From Malaciobacter halophilus (GTDB lineage: Bacteria > Campylobacterota > Campylobacteria > Campylobacterales > Arcobacteraceae), in contig NZ_NXIF01000026.1 in NCBI RefSeq assembly GCF_002837275.1, forward strand, positions 36,645-100,644: a stretch of 64,000 bases of DNA. The letters run 5' to 3'. Below the pieces are notes generated by a model. It was given only the letters and a program-made list of their open reading frames with translations. It ran no database searches and was not told the DNA's origin. The position numbers and the translations under genes are program-made. Positions 29,131-38,282 of this stretch are shown here, piece after piece; within the stretch, counting starts at the first letter, position 1; every line of letters starts with the position of its first letter.

Positions 29131-29167
29131 AGAAAAAATGTAATACTTTAAAAATAACATTTTTTCT
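29131..29167. terminator. Terminator after the PatB-like gene
   Basis: A perfect 11-bp stem (29131-29141 with 29157-29167, AGAAAAAATGT/ACATTTTTTCT) has a 15-base loop. The U-rich arm serves as the U-tract. It ends the leftward PatB transcript just before the nuo promoter region. Confidence 0.7.
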
Positions 29168-29179
29168 AACTTAAACTTA

Positions 29180-30346
29180 CTAATTAAATTCATTATTTAA
29201 ATAAGAAAGTGATTTAATTAATTCATCTTTACTAAGTGCTATATTTAGCCTAAAGTAGTGCTTTGCTTCTTTACCAAAAGTTGAACCATCATTCAGTGCA
29301 AGCCCCGCATTATGAAGAAGTCTAGAAAAAATATTTTTATGTGAATCATTGATTTTTGAAAAATTTAACCATAATAAATAAGTGGCTTCGGGTTTACAAA
29401 AAGTAATATTATTACCATTTTGTTTTAAAGACTCTTCAACTGTTATAATATTATCTTGCAAGTAAAATAGTAACATCTTTAACCACTCTTCACCTTTTGT
29501 ATATGACGAGATAATTGATTCTAATCCAAAAATATTTACTGATGCTATATGTCTTTTTTGTATTACTTTATTAAGACGAGTTTTCAAAGTGTCATTTTTA
29601 CAAATAATATAAGAGCTATTCAATCCTGCAAGATTGAAAGTTTTACTTGGAGAGTTTAAAATAACTACATTTTCTAAATATTTATCTTCAAGATGTAAAA
29701 AAGAGGTGAATTTTTTAAAGACCAAATCAGAGTGTATTTCATCACTTATTATAGTTATATTATGTTCATAGCATATCTTAGCTAGTTCTAATAGCTCTTC
29801 TTTACTCCATACTCTTCCTACTGGATTATGTGGTGAGCATAATATTAGAAGTTTAGTTTTAGAAGTTATTTTACTTTTCAAATCTTCAAAATCCATTGTA
29901 TAGTAGTCTTTTTTATTTTTTAATGGATTTATTATCAATTTTCTATTGTTATCTTTAACTACTGAGAAAAAAGGAAAATATACAGGTGTTTGAATTATTA
30001 CTTCATCTTCAATATTACAAAAAGCTTCTATACAAGCACTTAAAGCAGTAACAACACCTGTTGTTAAAAGAATATCATTTTTATCAAAATTAGAGATTTG
30101 ATGTCTATTTTTATACCATGAAATGATACTATTATATACTCTATGACTAACTATTGGGTAACCTAATATTTTTTTATCAAAGACTTTTTTTAAATCTTCT
30201 AGTATAAATTGTGGAGTTTTAAAATCCATATCTGCAACCCACATTGGTCTTGCATCATCTACATTAAAGTATTTTTTTAGTCCATCATACTTAACACAAT
30301 CACTATTTTTTCTATTAATATACTCATCAAAATTATAATTATTCAT
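29180..30346 (-). CDS. PLP-dependent C-S lyase/aminotransferase, PatB/MalY type
   Basis: A 388-aa fold-type I PLP enzyme. It has the family's early ARPMWVADMDFKTPQFI segment, LLCSPHNPVGRVWSKEEL with the PLP-ring Asn, ISDEIHSDLVF with the pyridine-N Asp, the PLP lysine in NSPSKTFNLAGL, and the carboxylate Arg in KHYFRLNIAL near the C-terminus. Members act as cystathionine beta-lyases, splitting cystathionine or cysteine conjugates. Monocistronic; divergent from the UbiD-like gene. Confidence 0.85.
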   Translation of the reverse strand: MNNYNFDEYINRKNSDCVKYDGLKKYFNVDDARPMWVADMDFKTPQFILEDLKKVFDKKILGYPIVSHRVYNSIISWYKNRHQISNFDKNDILLTTGVVTALSACIEAFCNIEDEVIIQTPVYFPFFSVVKDNNRKLIINPLKNKKDYYTMDFEDLKSKITSKTKLLILCSPHNPVGRVWSKEELLELAKICYEHNITIISDEIHSDLVFKKFTSFLHLEDKYLENVVILNSPSKTFNLAGLNSSYIICKNDTLKTRLNKVIQKRHIASVNIFGLESIISSYTKGEEWLKMLLFYLQDNIITVEESLKQNGNNITFCKPEATYLLWLNFSKINDSHKNIFSRLLHNAGLALNDGSTFGKEAKHYFRLNIALSKDELIKSLSYLNNEFN

Positions 30347-30377
30347 TTTTACTCTACCATAAACTATTTTTTATAGA

Positions 30378-30383
30378 TATAAT
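30378..30383 (+). promoter_or_regulatory. Predicted -10 box of the UbiD-like gene
   Basis: TATAAT in the 74-base gap between divergent genes, 37 bases before the start codon at 30421. No clear -35 box, as is common in this phylum. Confidence 0.5.
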
Positions 30384-30420
30384 GATATAAAAATAAGATT
30401 AATTACTAATAAGGTTTCAT

Positions 30421-32235
30421 ATGAAAAAAGCAATAGAATTGTTAAAAAAGCATAATTTATTAAAAATTATTGATGAAGAGTTAGATATTAACTTAGAAAT
30501 TCCTCATGTTGCATATGTGGAAGTTAAAAAAGAGGATTCAAAGGCTATACTTTTTACTAATCCTGTTGATAAAAAAAATGGAAAGAAATTTGATATTCCT
30601 GTTTTAATGAATGTCTTTGGTTCAAAAAAAGCAGTTGAGCTTTTTATAGGTGATGGAGATAAAATTGGAAAAGAGATTGAATCTTTATTAAAAATGAAGC
30701 CTCCAACAACATTAAGTGAAAAACTTTCTACATTTGGAAAGCTTTTTGCTCTTAAAAATACAATTCCTAAAAAAAATAAAGGAAAAGGTGAGTGCCAAGA
30801 AGTCATAAAACTTGGAAGTGATGCTAAACTTTCAGAGTTACCAATTTTAACAACTTGGGAGCAAGATGGAGGACCATTTATTACAATGGGACAAGTTTAT
30901 ACAACTTCATTAAATGGAGAAATGAAAAATTTAGGGATGTATAGACTTCAAGTTTATGAAGATAATACATTAGGATTACATTGGCAAATTCACAAAGACT
31001 CTAATCACTTTTTCCATGAATATAAAAAAGCGGGTAAAAAAATGCCAGTATCAATTGGAATAGGAGGAGATCCTATGTATATTTGGTGTGGTCAAGCACC
31101 ATTACCAATTGGTATTTTTGAATTGATGTTGTATGGATTTGTTAAAAATAAAAATGCCCAACTTGTGAAATCTATTACAAATGATATTTATGTACCAAGA
31201 GACAATGATTTTGTAATTGAAGGATTTGTTGATACGAGTAAACTAAGAATTGAAGGACCATTTGGTGATCATACTGGATATTATACTTTAGAAGAAGAGT
31301 ATCCTTTTATGGAAGTAACAGCAATTACTCATAAAAAAGAGCCAACATATTTAGCAACAGTTGTTGGTAAACCACCACTAGAAGATAAATATATGGGATT
31401 TGCCACAGAGAGAATTTTCTTGCCATTGCTTAAAACAACAGCACCAGATTTGATTGATTATTATATGCCAGAAAATGGGGTGTTTCATAACTTAATTATT
31501 GCAAAGATTAAAACTTTATATCCTGGACATGCTTCTCAAATGATGCACGCATTTTGGGGAGTAGGGCAAATGAGTTTTGTAAAACATGCAATTTTTGTAA
31601 ATGATGATGCTCCTGAACTTGAAGATCATGAGGCAATTACTAGATATATTTTAAATAGAATTGATGTAGATGAGATGTTAATTTCAAGAGGAGTTGTTGA
31701 TGCACTTGATCACTCAAGTCCAAAGTTTGCAGTAGGTGGAAAATTAGGACTTGATTGTACAAATGAAGAGATTAGTGAACTTGGAATTACACTTTTAAGT
31801 GACAATGAACTACTTTTAAAAATGCAAGAAATAACAGATGAGGTAAAAGATTTAAAACAATATTATACAGATACTAAAAATCCAATAACAATTATTAGTG
31901 TAGATAAAAAAAGAAATCAAAAATATTTGTTTGATGACTTAAAACCACTATTTGAAAATATTAAGATATTAATAGTAGTAGATGCGAAAAATCAAAATGA
32001 TGTAAACAATGCATATATGTTACTATGGAGAGTTGTTAATAATATAGACTCAAACAGAGATTTATATATTCAAAATAGTACAATTTGTTTAGATGCAACA
32101 AATAAAAATGAATTAGATAATTTTAAAAGAAGATGGCCTGATGATGTTGATTGTTCAAAAGAGGTTTTAGATTCATTAAAACAAAGAGGAATTATTGATA
32201 TAGATGATGAGTTTCAGAAAAAATATCAATTATAA
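30421..32235 (+). CDS. UbiD-family decarboxylase, probably menaquinone biosynthesis
   Basis: A 604-aa protein with the prenylated-FMN decarboxylase signatures: WEQDGGPFITMGQVYTT (about 142-158), MYRLQVYEDNTLGLHWQIH (about 174-192) with the conserved Arg, and IEGPFGDHTGYYTLEEEYP (about 278-296) with catalytic Glu residues. GKPPLEDKYMG follows. In futalosine-pathway organisms, including Campylobacterota, a UbiD-like enzyme is assigned to decarboxylation late in menaquinone synthesis; the quinone would serve frd and nuo. That role is inferred from the family and lineage. The start has TAAGG upstream. The UbiX partner is not in this window. Confidence 0.85.
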   Translation: MKKAIELLKKHNLLKIIDEELDINLEIPHVAYVEVKKEDSKAILFTNPVDKKNGKKFDIPVLMNVFGSKKAVELFIGDGDKIGKEIESLLKMKPPTTLSEKLSTFGKLFALKNTIPKKNKGKGECQEVIKLGSDAKLSELPILTTWEQDGGPFITMGQVYTTSLNGEMKNLGMYRLQVYEDNTLGLHWQIHKDSNHFFHEYKKAGKKMPVSIGIGGDPMYIWCGQAPLPIGIFELMLYGFVKNKNAQLVKSITNDIYVPRDNDFVIEGFVDTSKLRIEGPFGDHTGYYTLEEEYPFMEVTAITHKKEPTYLATVVGKPPLEDKYMGFATERIFLPLLKTTAPDLIDYYMPENGVFHNLIIAKIKTLYPGHASQMMHAFWGVGQMSFVKHAIFVNDDAPELEDHEAITRYILNRIDVDEMLISRGVVDALDHSSPKFAVGGKLGLDCTNEEISELGITLLSDNELLLKMQEITDEVKDLKQYYTDTKNPITIISVDKKRNQKYLFDDLKPLFENIKILIVVDAKNQNDVNNAYMLLWRVVNNIDSNRDLYIQNSTICLDATNKNELDNFKRRWPDDVDCSKEVLDSLKQRGIIDIDDEFQKKYQL

Positions 32236-32262
32236 TAAATAAGAGTTTTTACTCTTATTTAT
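32235..32262. terminator. Bidirectional terminator between UbiD-like gene and fbp operon
   Basis: A perfect 12-bp stem (32235-32246 with 32251-32262) has the loop TTTT. It overlaps the ends of both convergent genes. Confidence 0.82.
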
Positions 32263-33247
32263 CTATAATTTTTATATTATTTTTATCAATATGCATAAAA
32301 ACTTCATCACTGATATTTAAATTATCAATACTTGAAACTTTTACTAAAATTGTTTTGCTTTTATAATCTATAAAATCAAGTACAAGTTCATAATACTCAC
32401 CACAAAATGAAATATCTAATATCTTAACTTTACATTCAGAACTATTTTTAGATACTTTACAATCCTCAATTTTAATAATTGCAACTTTATTTTCTTCTAT
32501 ATTTAAACCTAAATCTTTTATATATGTATTTGGTAATTGATTGATTTCACACAAAAAGTTTGCAACATATAAACTATTTGGATTTTCAAACATATGTTTT
32601 GCATTATCAAACTGTACAAGTTTTTTATCATTTACAATACCAATTTTATCAGAAATAGATAAAGCCTCTTTTTTATCATGAGTAACTAGTATTGCACTTA
32701 AATTCATCTGTTTAATTAAATCCTTTAACCAGATTTTTGTTTTATATCTAAGCATAGCGTCAAGATTTGAAAAAGGTTCATCTAAAAGTAGAATTTTAGG
32801 ATTATTTGCCATTGCCCTTGCAATAGCTACTCTTTGTTGTTGTCCTCCTGATAATTGATGAATTTGTTTATTTTTATGCTCTTGAATATTAAACTGTTCT
32901 AAGAGTTCATTAACTCTTATCTCTTTTTGTTTTTTAGGTAATTTATATAGTGCAAAAGCTATGTTTTCTTCTACGTTTAAATGAGGGAAAAGTGCATAAT
33001 CTTGGAAAATGTAACCAACCTCTCTATCTTTTTTATAAATTTCTTTTGAAGAAACACACTCATTTCCTATACATATATAACCTTCATGCTTTTTTTGTAG
33101 TCCTGCAATTGACCTTAATATTGTTGTTTTACCACAACCACTTGAACCAAGTAGTGTTACAATCTCTCCTGGTTTAACATCAAATGAGATGTTTTCTAAG
33201 ATTCTTGTTTCATTAAATGAAATACCAAAATTTTCTATACTTACCAT
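32255..33247 (-). CDS. fbpC: Ferric iron ABC transporter, ATP-binding subunit
   Basis: A 330-aa ABC ATPase. Walker A is LLGSSGCGKTTIL (about 32-44), the Q-loop lies in VGYIFQDYALFPH, the signature is LSGGQQQRVAIARAMA, Walker B is ILLLDEPFSNLD, and the H-loop is VTHDKKEA. A C-terminal regulatory domain of about 100 residues follows, as in CysA/FbpC-like ATPases. It powers import with FbpA and FbpB. Its start overlaps the fbpB stop by one base. Confidence 0.87.
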   Translation of the reverse strand: MVSIENFGISFNETRILENISFDVKPGEIVTLLGSSGCGKTTILRSIAGLQKKHEGYICIGNECVSSKEIYKKDREVGYIFQDYALFPHLNVEENIAFALYKLPKKQKEIRVNELLEQFNIQEHKNKQIHQLSGGQQQRVAIARAMANNPKILLLDEPFSNLDAMLRYKTKIWLKDLIKQMNLSAILVTHDKKEALSISDKIGIVNDKKLVQFDNAKHMFENPNSLYVANFLCEINQLPNTYIKDLGLNIEENKVAIIKIEDCKVSKNSSECKVKILDISFCGEYYELVLDFIDYKSKTILVKVSSIDNLNISDEVFMHIDKNNIKIIDK

Positions 33248-34854
33248 TAGTGTGCCTTATTCATATTTTTTGCTAATAAAATTACTGAAATCATTCCAAT
33301 TAATATAATAAACATTGAAGGAACAGATGATTCTACTATTTGTGATTGTTGTGTTAATTCAAGTGCTAAAATTGGTAATGTATCATAATTAAATGGTCTT
33401 AAAATCATAGTTAAAGGTAACTCTTTTATTACTTCTATAAAAACTATAATAAAAGATGCAAATGCAGAGTTTTTTAAAAGAGGAATAAAAACTTTTATAA
33501 ATGTTCTTTTTTCATCTACATCTAAAATTTCAGCAGCATCATCATATGTTTGAGGAATTCTACTAAATCCTGCTTCAAAATTATTTATACTAATTGCTAA
33601 AAATCTAACACAATACCCAAAAATAATTGCTATAATTGTTCCACTTATAATAAATGTTGATGAAAAAATATCAAAAATATATCTATCAAGAAGTGAGAAG
33701 AATGATAAAATTCCTACTGCTACAACTGCTCCTGGTATTGAATATCCAAGTTTTACAACTTGAGTTAAAATAGAAGAGGTTTTATCTTTATTTTTTCTTA
33801 CATTATAAACAAATAAAAGTGCTAATGCAGTTATTAGTGTTGCACTACTTATTGCAAGTGTTAGTGTTTGATAAAGTGTTGTCATAAAATCTTCATCAAT
33901 AATCTCTTTATAAGATATACTAAACCAAAAACAAAGTTGAATAAAAGGTAATAAAAATCCAAAGAAAAATGGAATAAAACAGGCAAAAAATGCTAAAAAT
34001 GATTTAAATCCTGTAAGTTTTTCTTTTTCTATTGGTTTAAAATCTTTACCTGAACTTTTAAATATTTTATTTCGTCTTTGCACTCTTTCTAGGATAATTA
34101 GTAAAAAAACAAAACTCATTAAAATACTTGCAAGTTTTGCTGCATCTTCTACACTTCCCATCCCAAACCAAGTTTTAAAAATACCTGTTACAAAAGTATT
34201 TACACCAAAATAATCCATAACTCCAAAGTCAGCTACTGCTTCCATTACTGCAAGTGTTACACCTGCTACAATTGCGGGTCTTGAAATTGGTAAAATTACT
34301 TTTCTTAATATTTGCCATGATGATAAATTAAAAGTTTTCGAAGCTTCTATAATTGAAGCAGACTCAAAACTTAAATATGTTTTACAAATTAAATAAACAT
34401 ATGGGTATAGAACTAAAGACATTACTAAAATAGCACCTTCTATTGACATAATATCAAAGAATACTACTTCACTTAAATCTTTATCAAGCATATCTAAAAT
34501 AAATGTAGTAACTGTTCCTGTTATATCAAACATTCCTCCATATATAAAAGCAACAATATAAGTAGGAATTGCAAAGGGTAAAATTAATCCATAATGAAAA
34601 AATCTTGAAAATGCAAAACTATAAAGTGAAGTTAAATATGCAGTAGTAAAACCTAAAAGTGTTGTTAAAATAGCAACCCCAATCATTATGTACAAAGAAT
34701 TAAAAATATATGTAAATAATAGTGTATCTTTTAAGTGTTGCCAGTTATCACTATGACCTATGAAAAGATAAAGAAAAATAATTATTGCAGGAGATGAGAT
34801 AAGTAGCGTTAGAAAAAAGCTACTTATCTTGATTTTTGAAATCGAATTCTTCAA
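33247..34854 (-). CDS. fbpB: Ferric iron ABC transporter, permease subunit
   Basis: A 535-aa inner-membrane permease formed by two fused halves with about 12 helices. Each half carries an EAA-type coupling loop: ASIIEASKTFNLSSWQILRKVILP (about 167-190) and DDAAEILDVDEKRTFIKVFIPLL (about 436-458). Fused permeases of this size are typical of FbpB/HitB iron importers. It lies six bases after fbpA. Confidence 0.88.
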   Translation of the reverse strand: MKNSISKIKISSFFLTLLISSPAIIIFLYLFIGHSDNWQHLKDTLLFTYIFNSLYIMIGVAILTTLLGFTTAYLTSLYSFAFSRFFHYGLILPFAIPTYIVAFIYGGMFDITGTVTTFILDMLDKDLSEVVFFDIMSIEGAILVMSLVLYPYVYLICKTYLSFESASIIEASKTFNLSSWQILRKVILPISRPAIVAGVTLAVMEAVADFGVMDYFGVNTFVTGIFKTWFGMGSVEDAAKLASILMSFVFLLIILERVQRRNKIFKSSGKDFKPIEKEKLTGFKSFLAFFACFIPFFFGFLLPFIQLCFWFSISYKEIIDEDFMTTLYQTLTLAISSATLITALALLFVYNVRKNKDKTSSILTQVVKLGYSIPGAVVAVGILSFFSLLDRYIFDIFSSTFIISGTIIAIIFGYCVRFLAISINNFEAGFSRIPQTYDDAAEILDVDEKRTFIKVFIPLLKNSAFASFIIVFIEVIKELPLTMILRPFNYDTLPILALELTQQSQIVESSVPSMFIILIGMISVILLAKNMNKAH

Positions 34855-34860
34855 TTAATA

Positions 34861-35868
34861 CTACTTCCAACCAGCTATATCAAAAGCTTTAACAGCTGCT
34901 TTATTGTTTTGTCCTAAAGTATTAATAGATATATGGTCATCTTCAAAAGTTCCCCATGATTTTACTAAATCAGATGATTCTACACCTTTTAAAATTGGAT
35001 ATTCATAATTTGCTTTTGCAAATAGTTCTTGAGCATCTTTTGAAGCTAAGAATTCAATAAATTTTATTGCATTTTCTTTATTTGGTGCATATTTTGCAAC
35101 TCCAGCACCACTTACGTTAATATGAGTTCCACCATTTTCAAATTTTGGAAAGAATACTTTTACTTTTCTTACAGACTCTTTTTGTGATAAATCCTTATTA
35201 TTTACCATTTTACCTATATAATAAGTGTTTACTATCCCAATAGAACCAATTCCATTTGCAATAGCTTTAACTTGATATCTGTCATTTCCTTTTGGAGAAC
35301 TTGCCATATTTGCAACTACACCTTTTGCCCATTTTATTGCATACTCTTCTCCATGATGAGCAATCATTGCAGCCATTAAAGATTGGTTATAAATATTGTT
35401 TGATGACCTAACCATGATCTGACCTTTAAATTTTGGGTCTGCTAAATCTTCGTATGTAGATAATTTTTTATCCATTCCTGAACCAATTTTATATACTGTT
35501 ACTCTTGCTCTTTTTGTCAATGCAAACCATTGATTATCTTTATCTCTTAATTGAGAAGGAATAGTTTTTTGTAAATATTCAGACTCTATTGGCTGTAAAA
35601 GATTCTTTGATTTTGCTTGATATAATCTTCCTGCATCAACTGTGATTAGTACATCAGCAGGTGACTTTTCACCTTCCGTTTCAATTCTTTTGATTAAAGC
35701 ACTAGCCTTTGCCTTAACAACATTTACTTTAATTCCTGTTTTTTCTTCGAACATTTTAAATAGTTTTTTGTCAGTATCATAGTGTCTATGCGAATATACA
35801 TTTACTTCTGAACTTGCTAGTAAAGATGAAGCAAGTACAACTGCACTTAAAGCTAATTTTTTTAACAT
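34861..35868 (-). CDS. fbpA: Ferric iron-binding periplasmic protein
   Basis: A 335-aa solute-binding protein. A signal peptide is visible (MLKKLALSAVVLASSLLASS), giving cleavage soon after residue 19. Then come EVNVYSHRHYDTDKKLFKMF, typical of FbpA/FutA proteins, and later IVNTYYIGKM, the conserved tandem-Tyr iron-ligand region. It delivers Fe3+ to FbpBC. First gene of fbpABC. Confidence 0.88.
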   Translation of the reverse strand: MLKKLALSAVVLASSLLASSEVNVYSHRHYDTDKKLFKMFEEKTGIKVNVVKAKASALIKRIETEGEKSPADVLITVDAGRLYQAKSKNLLQPIESEYLQKTIPSQLRDKDNQWFALTKRARVTVYKIGSGMDKKLSTYEDLADPKFKGQIMVRSSNNIYNQSLMAAMIAHHGEEYAIKWAKGVVANMASSPKGNDRYQVKAIANGIGSIGIVNTYYIGKMVNNKDLSQKESVRKVKVFFPKFENGGTHINVSGAGVAKYAPNKENAIKFIEFLASKDAQELFAKANYEYPILKGVESSDLVKSWGTFEDDHISINTLGQNNKAAVKAFDIAGWK

Positions 35869-35929
35869 TATTGTCCTTTTTTGATAATAGTTATTGGAAT
35901 TATAATTTTTAAAAGCTTTTGTTCAACTG

Positions 35930-35945
35930 AATAGTAATAACTATT
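35930..35945. promoter_or_regulatory. Inverted repeat, possible iron-regulator site upstream of fbpA
   Basis: AATAGT-AATA-ACTATT lies about 60 bases upstream of fbpA. AT-rich dyads like this can be Fur sites, and iron control of fbp operons is usual, but in DNA this AT-rich the match is weak. Confidence 0.25.
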
Positions 35946-35986
35946 ATTAATTAACTCCTCTTTATTCAGTTTTATTCTTTCTTTGA

Positions 35987-35992
35987 TATAAT
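35987..35992 (+). promoter_or_regulatory. -10 box of the 89-aa gene
   Basis: TATAAT within GATATAATATG, 23 bases upstream of the start at 36016. Confidence 0.45.
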
Positions 35993-36015
35993 ATGCTTTT
36001 ATGAAAAGGCAGTAA

Positions 36016-36285
36016 ATGAAAGTGATATTTGAAGCAACAATAAAAGAGAATGGAATAGGTGGCTGGTTCATTCAATTAAAAGATACAGTTGATGGAAGAG
36101 TTGAAAACTGTAATGATTTAGAAGAGTTCTCTATTACAATTGAAAAATTGGGTTCAGATTATGGAGGACATATTGATGAGGTTAAGTGGAGTGTTGATGA
36201 AAATGTTTCACCTAATCATTTAACAGAAGTTAAAGCTAAAATGGCTAAATATCATAAGGAACTATTTGATGATTCTAATGATTGA
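36016..36285 (+). CDS. Hypothetical protein, 89 aa
   Basis: I do not recognise a family. It is a small, acidic, soluble protein with a beta-rich N-terminal half (MKVIFEATIKENGIGGWFIQLKD) and a helical, charged C-terminus (LTEVKAKMAKYHKELFDD). It has its own -10 box and an AAAAGGC upstream. It is the last chromosomal gene before the mobile element, so it marks the left flank of the insertion site. Confidence 0.6.
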   Translation: MKVIFEATIKENGIGGWFIQLKDTVDGRVENCNDLEEFSITIEKLGSDYGGHIDEVKWSVDENVSPNHLTEVKAKMAKYHKELFDDSND

Positions 36286-36354
36286 TAATCATTGTTTCGC
36301 TTAGTAACAATGAAATTATCATTAAATATCTTTTCGTCTCACAACATTTCATAA

Positions 36355-36409
36355 CCTCAAAAACCCCTTGAAATAGTGCTTTAAATCCATTAAAATTTTC
36401 ATAGATAGT
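36355..36409. repeat. Left copy of the terminal inverted repeat
   Basis: About 55 bases running from CCTCAAAAACCCC to CATAGATAGT. The reverse complement of 61386-61441 aligns with it over its whole length, with identical CAAAAACCCC/TAAAAACCCC outer ends and AGATAGT inner ends and scattered mismatches between. Confidence 0.6.
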
Positions 36410-36450
36410 AAGTCGACTTCTATCCACAAAAATTCACTACTTTTAAAATT

Positions 36451-36474
36451 AGGGTAGTTTTAGGGTAGTTTTTG
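36451..36474. repeat. Left direct repeat, candidate attL core
   Basis: A 24-base sequence containing GGGTAGTTTT twice, 11 bases before the integrase start. It matches 61362-61385 at 22 of 24 positions in the same orientation. It sits at the integrase end, as attachment sites of integrative elements usually do. Confidence 0.65.
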
Positions 36475-36484
36475 GAGGTAGATT

Positions 36485-37600
36485 ATGAAAATGATTAAAT
36501 CAAAAAAGCATACAGGTGTTTATCAAAAGACATTAAGTAACGGTGATATTTCTTACTACTATAGTTACAAAGATTTAGATGGTAAGAAAATATGGAAATG
36601 TGTTGGTAAAAAATCTAATGGATTTTCTGAAAGGGATGCAGTAGCTCAAAGAAGAAAAGTTTTAGCTGAAGTCTCTTATTCTGATGAACCTCTTTATATT
36701 AAAAAAAGAAAACAAAAAGAAGTTATTACGGTAAGACAACTTGCTGATAAGTATTTTGATGAAAAATCAGATATTAAAAATCATCGAGATGCATATTTAA
36801 AATATATAAATAAAATAGATCCAGTTTTTGGTGAGAAAAATATTAATCATCTAACTTCTAAAGAAGTTGAGTCTTTTAAGAAAAAATTGGTTAAAGAAGG
36901 TTATCGAAACGCATCAGTAAACTATTATTTAGCACAGTTACGTGCAATTATCAATTATGCAATAGAAAAAGATGTTATAGATATAAGTAATCCTTGTAGT
37001 AAAGTAAAATTATTGAAACTAAATAATGCAAGACAAAGAATATTATCTAAAGAAGAAATTGATTTGCTACTTGGTTCTTTAATGCACAACCCTAAAGCAT
37101 ATCTTTTTGCTCTTATTGCAATTGCAACAGGTGCTAGACCAAAGGCTATATTAAATCTAAAAAGAAAAGATATTGATATGGGATATCATAAAATCTCATT
37201 TATGGAGTTGAAAAAGAATACTAAATACTCTGTAGGGATTCATGAAAAGTTAAAGTTAACTCTTTATGACTGGATTAAAGATTTAAAGCCTAATGAGTAT
37301 TTATTTTTTAGAGAAAGTCCTAAAATTGATAAAAATGCCCATATTACGCATACTTCCATTCGAAATAAAATACAACCTATTATGAATGAATTATTTAATG
37401 AGGGATTAGAGCCTAACGATCGTATAAATAAAGTTAGCCTTTATACTTTAAGACACTCTTTTGGTTCTTTATTATCCTCAAGTGGGGCAAATGCATTTGT
37501 GATTAAAGAGTTAATGAACCATTCGGATATAAAAATGACAGACAGATATGTAAAAGTACAACAAGCGGCATCACAAAAGTACATTGATGCAATATTATAG
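36485..37600 (+). CDS. Tyrosine recombinase (integrase) of the mobile element
   Basis: A 371-aa integrase. It has an N-terminal arm-binding-like domain (1-75), a core-binding SAM-like domain (about 82-175), and a catalytic domain with Arg218 (ATGARPKAIL), Lys243/244, Arg323-His324 (LYTLRHSFGS), His346 (NHSDIKM) and the nucleophile Tyr355 (DRYVKV). The first His of the usual HxxR box is Tyr320. Shine-Dalgarno GGAGG is six bases before the ATG and directly abuts the left direct repeat. I see no convincing promoter between the repeat and the gene. Confidence 0.92.
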   Translation: MKMIKSKKHTGVYQKTLSNGDISYYYSYKDLDGKKIWKCVGKKSNGFSERDAVAQRRKVLAEVSYSDEPLYIKKRKQKEVITVRQLADKYFDEKSDIKNHRDAYLKYINKIDPVFGEKNINHLTSKEVESFKKKLVKEGYRNASVNYYLAQLRAIINYAIEKDVIDISNPCSKVKLLKLNNARQRILSKEEIDLLLGSLMHNPKAYLFALIAIATGARPKAILNLKRKDIDMGYHKISFMELKKNTKYSVGIHEKLKLTLYDWIKDLKPNEYLFFRESPKIDKNAHITHTSIRNKIQPIMNELFNEGLEPNDRINKVSLYTLRHSFGSLLSSSGANAFVIKELMNHSDIKMTDRYVKVQQAASQKYIDAIL

Positions 37601-37615
37601 AAAGGAGCTATTACA

Positions 37616-38230
37616 ATGAGTAAAGGAAAATCACTATTAGACATACACAAGTATTCAAAAAAAGCTTTTCAATATCTCTACGATAAGCTTTCAGATTATG
37701 ATTTTAAACGCCCTTATATTACAAATGATGATCCAATAGCATCTGTTACTGGTATTATTTGGGATATTACGCAAGAAGAAGAGGAACTAAAAAAGATTGT
37801 TAAGGAAATGGATAAAATTGATGGGATCAAAGCTGAAAATAGTAAAAGCAGTAATGAAAAAAGAGTTGAGAGTTGGTTGAAAAAAGCTTATTTCGAACAT
37901 CTTTACAGAGGCTATGCAGTTTCAAGAGGTATGCTAATAAAATTTATGAAAAACATCATAAACCCTAAGACTCCAGAGGGAGAAAAAAGATTAAAGTATT
38001 CAAGTAGCAAATATTTTGAGCTATATAATGACAAGTTTAAAAAGCGATTGAGTCGTTGCAGGAAGAATGATAGAGTGTATGAGCTACAAAGAAAATATCC
38101 AGAATTAAATATAATGGATGCATTTGCTTATGGACAGATTATTGATAAGTTTAATACGACAAATGAAGATCTAGAACTGTTTGAAAAAATAGTAAAAATA
38201 TTGACAAAAGAGAAGGAAGATTACCTTTAA
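37616..38230 (+). CDS. Hypothetical protein cotranscribed with the integrase, 204 aa
   Basis: Unrecognised. A mostly helical, lysine-rich soluble protein, beginning MSKGKSLLDIHKYSKKAFQY, with a central basic stretch (FKKRLSRCRKNDRVYELQRK) that could bind DNA. It starts 15 bases after the integrase with an AAAGGAG ribosome-binding site, and a strong terminator follows. The two-gene layout suggests a helper of integration or excision, or a regulator, but this is inference only. Confidence 0.65.
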   Translation: MSKGKSLLDIHKYSKKAFQYLYDKLSDYDFKRPYITNDDPIASVTGIIWDITQEEEELKKIVKEMDKIDGIKAENSKSSNEKRVESWLKKAYFEHLYRGYAVSRGMLIKFMKNIINPKTPEGEKRLKYSSSKYFELYNDKFKKRLSRCRKNDRVYELQRKYPELNIMDAFAYGQIIDKFNTTNEDLELFEKIVKILTKEKEDYL

Positions 38231-38238
38231 ATTTACAT

Positions 38239-38282
38239 AAAAAGTGCATTAATTACACTCAACTGTAATTGGAGCACTTTTT
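38239..38282 (+). terminator. Terminator of the integrase operon
   Basis: Nested hairpin: outer arms AAAAAGTGC (38239-38247) and GCACTTTTT (38274-38282), inner arms AATTACA (38251-38257) and TGTAATT (38264-38270). The outer arm ends in a U-tract. Confidence 0.82.

Noticed and set aside
36286..36484. tRNA-type attachment site for the integrase
   Set aside because: No tRNA gene at either end of the element; the duplicated core is intergenic.
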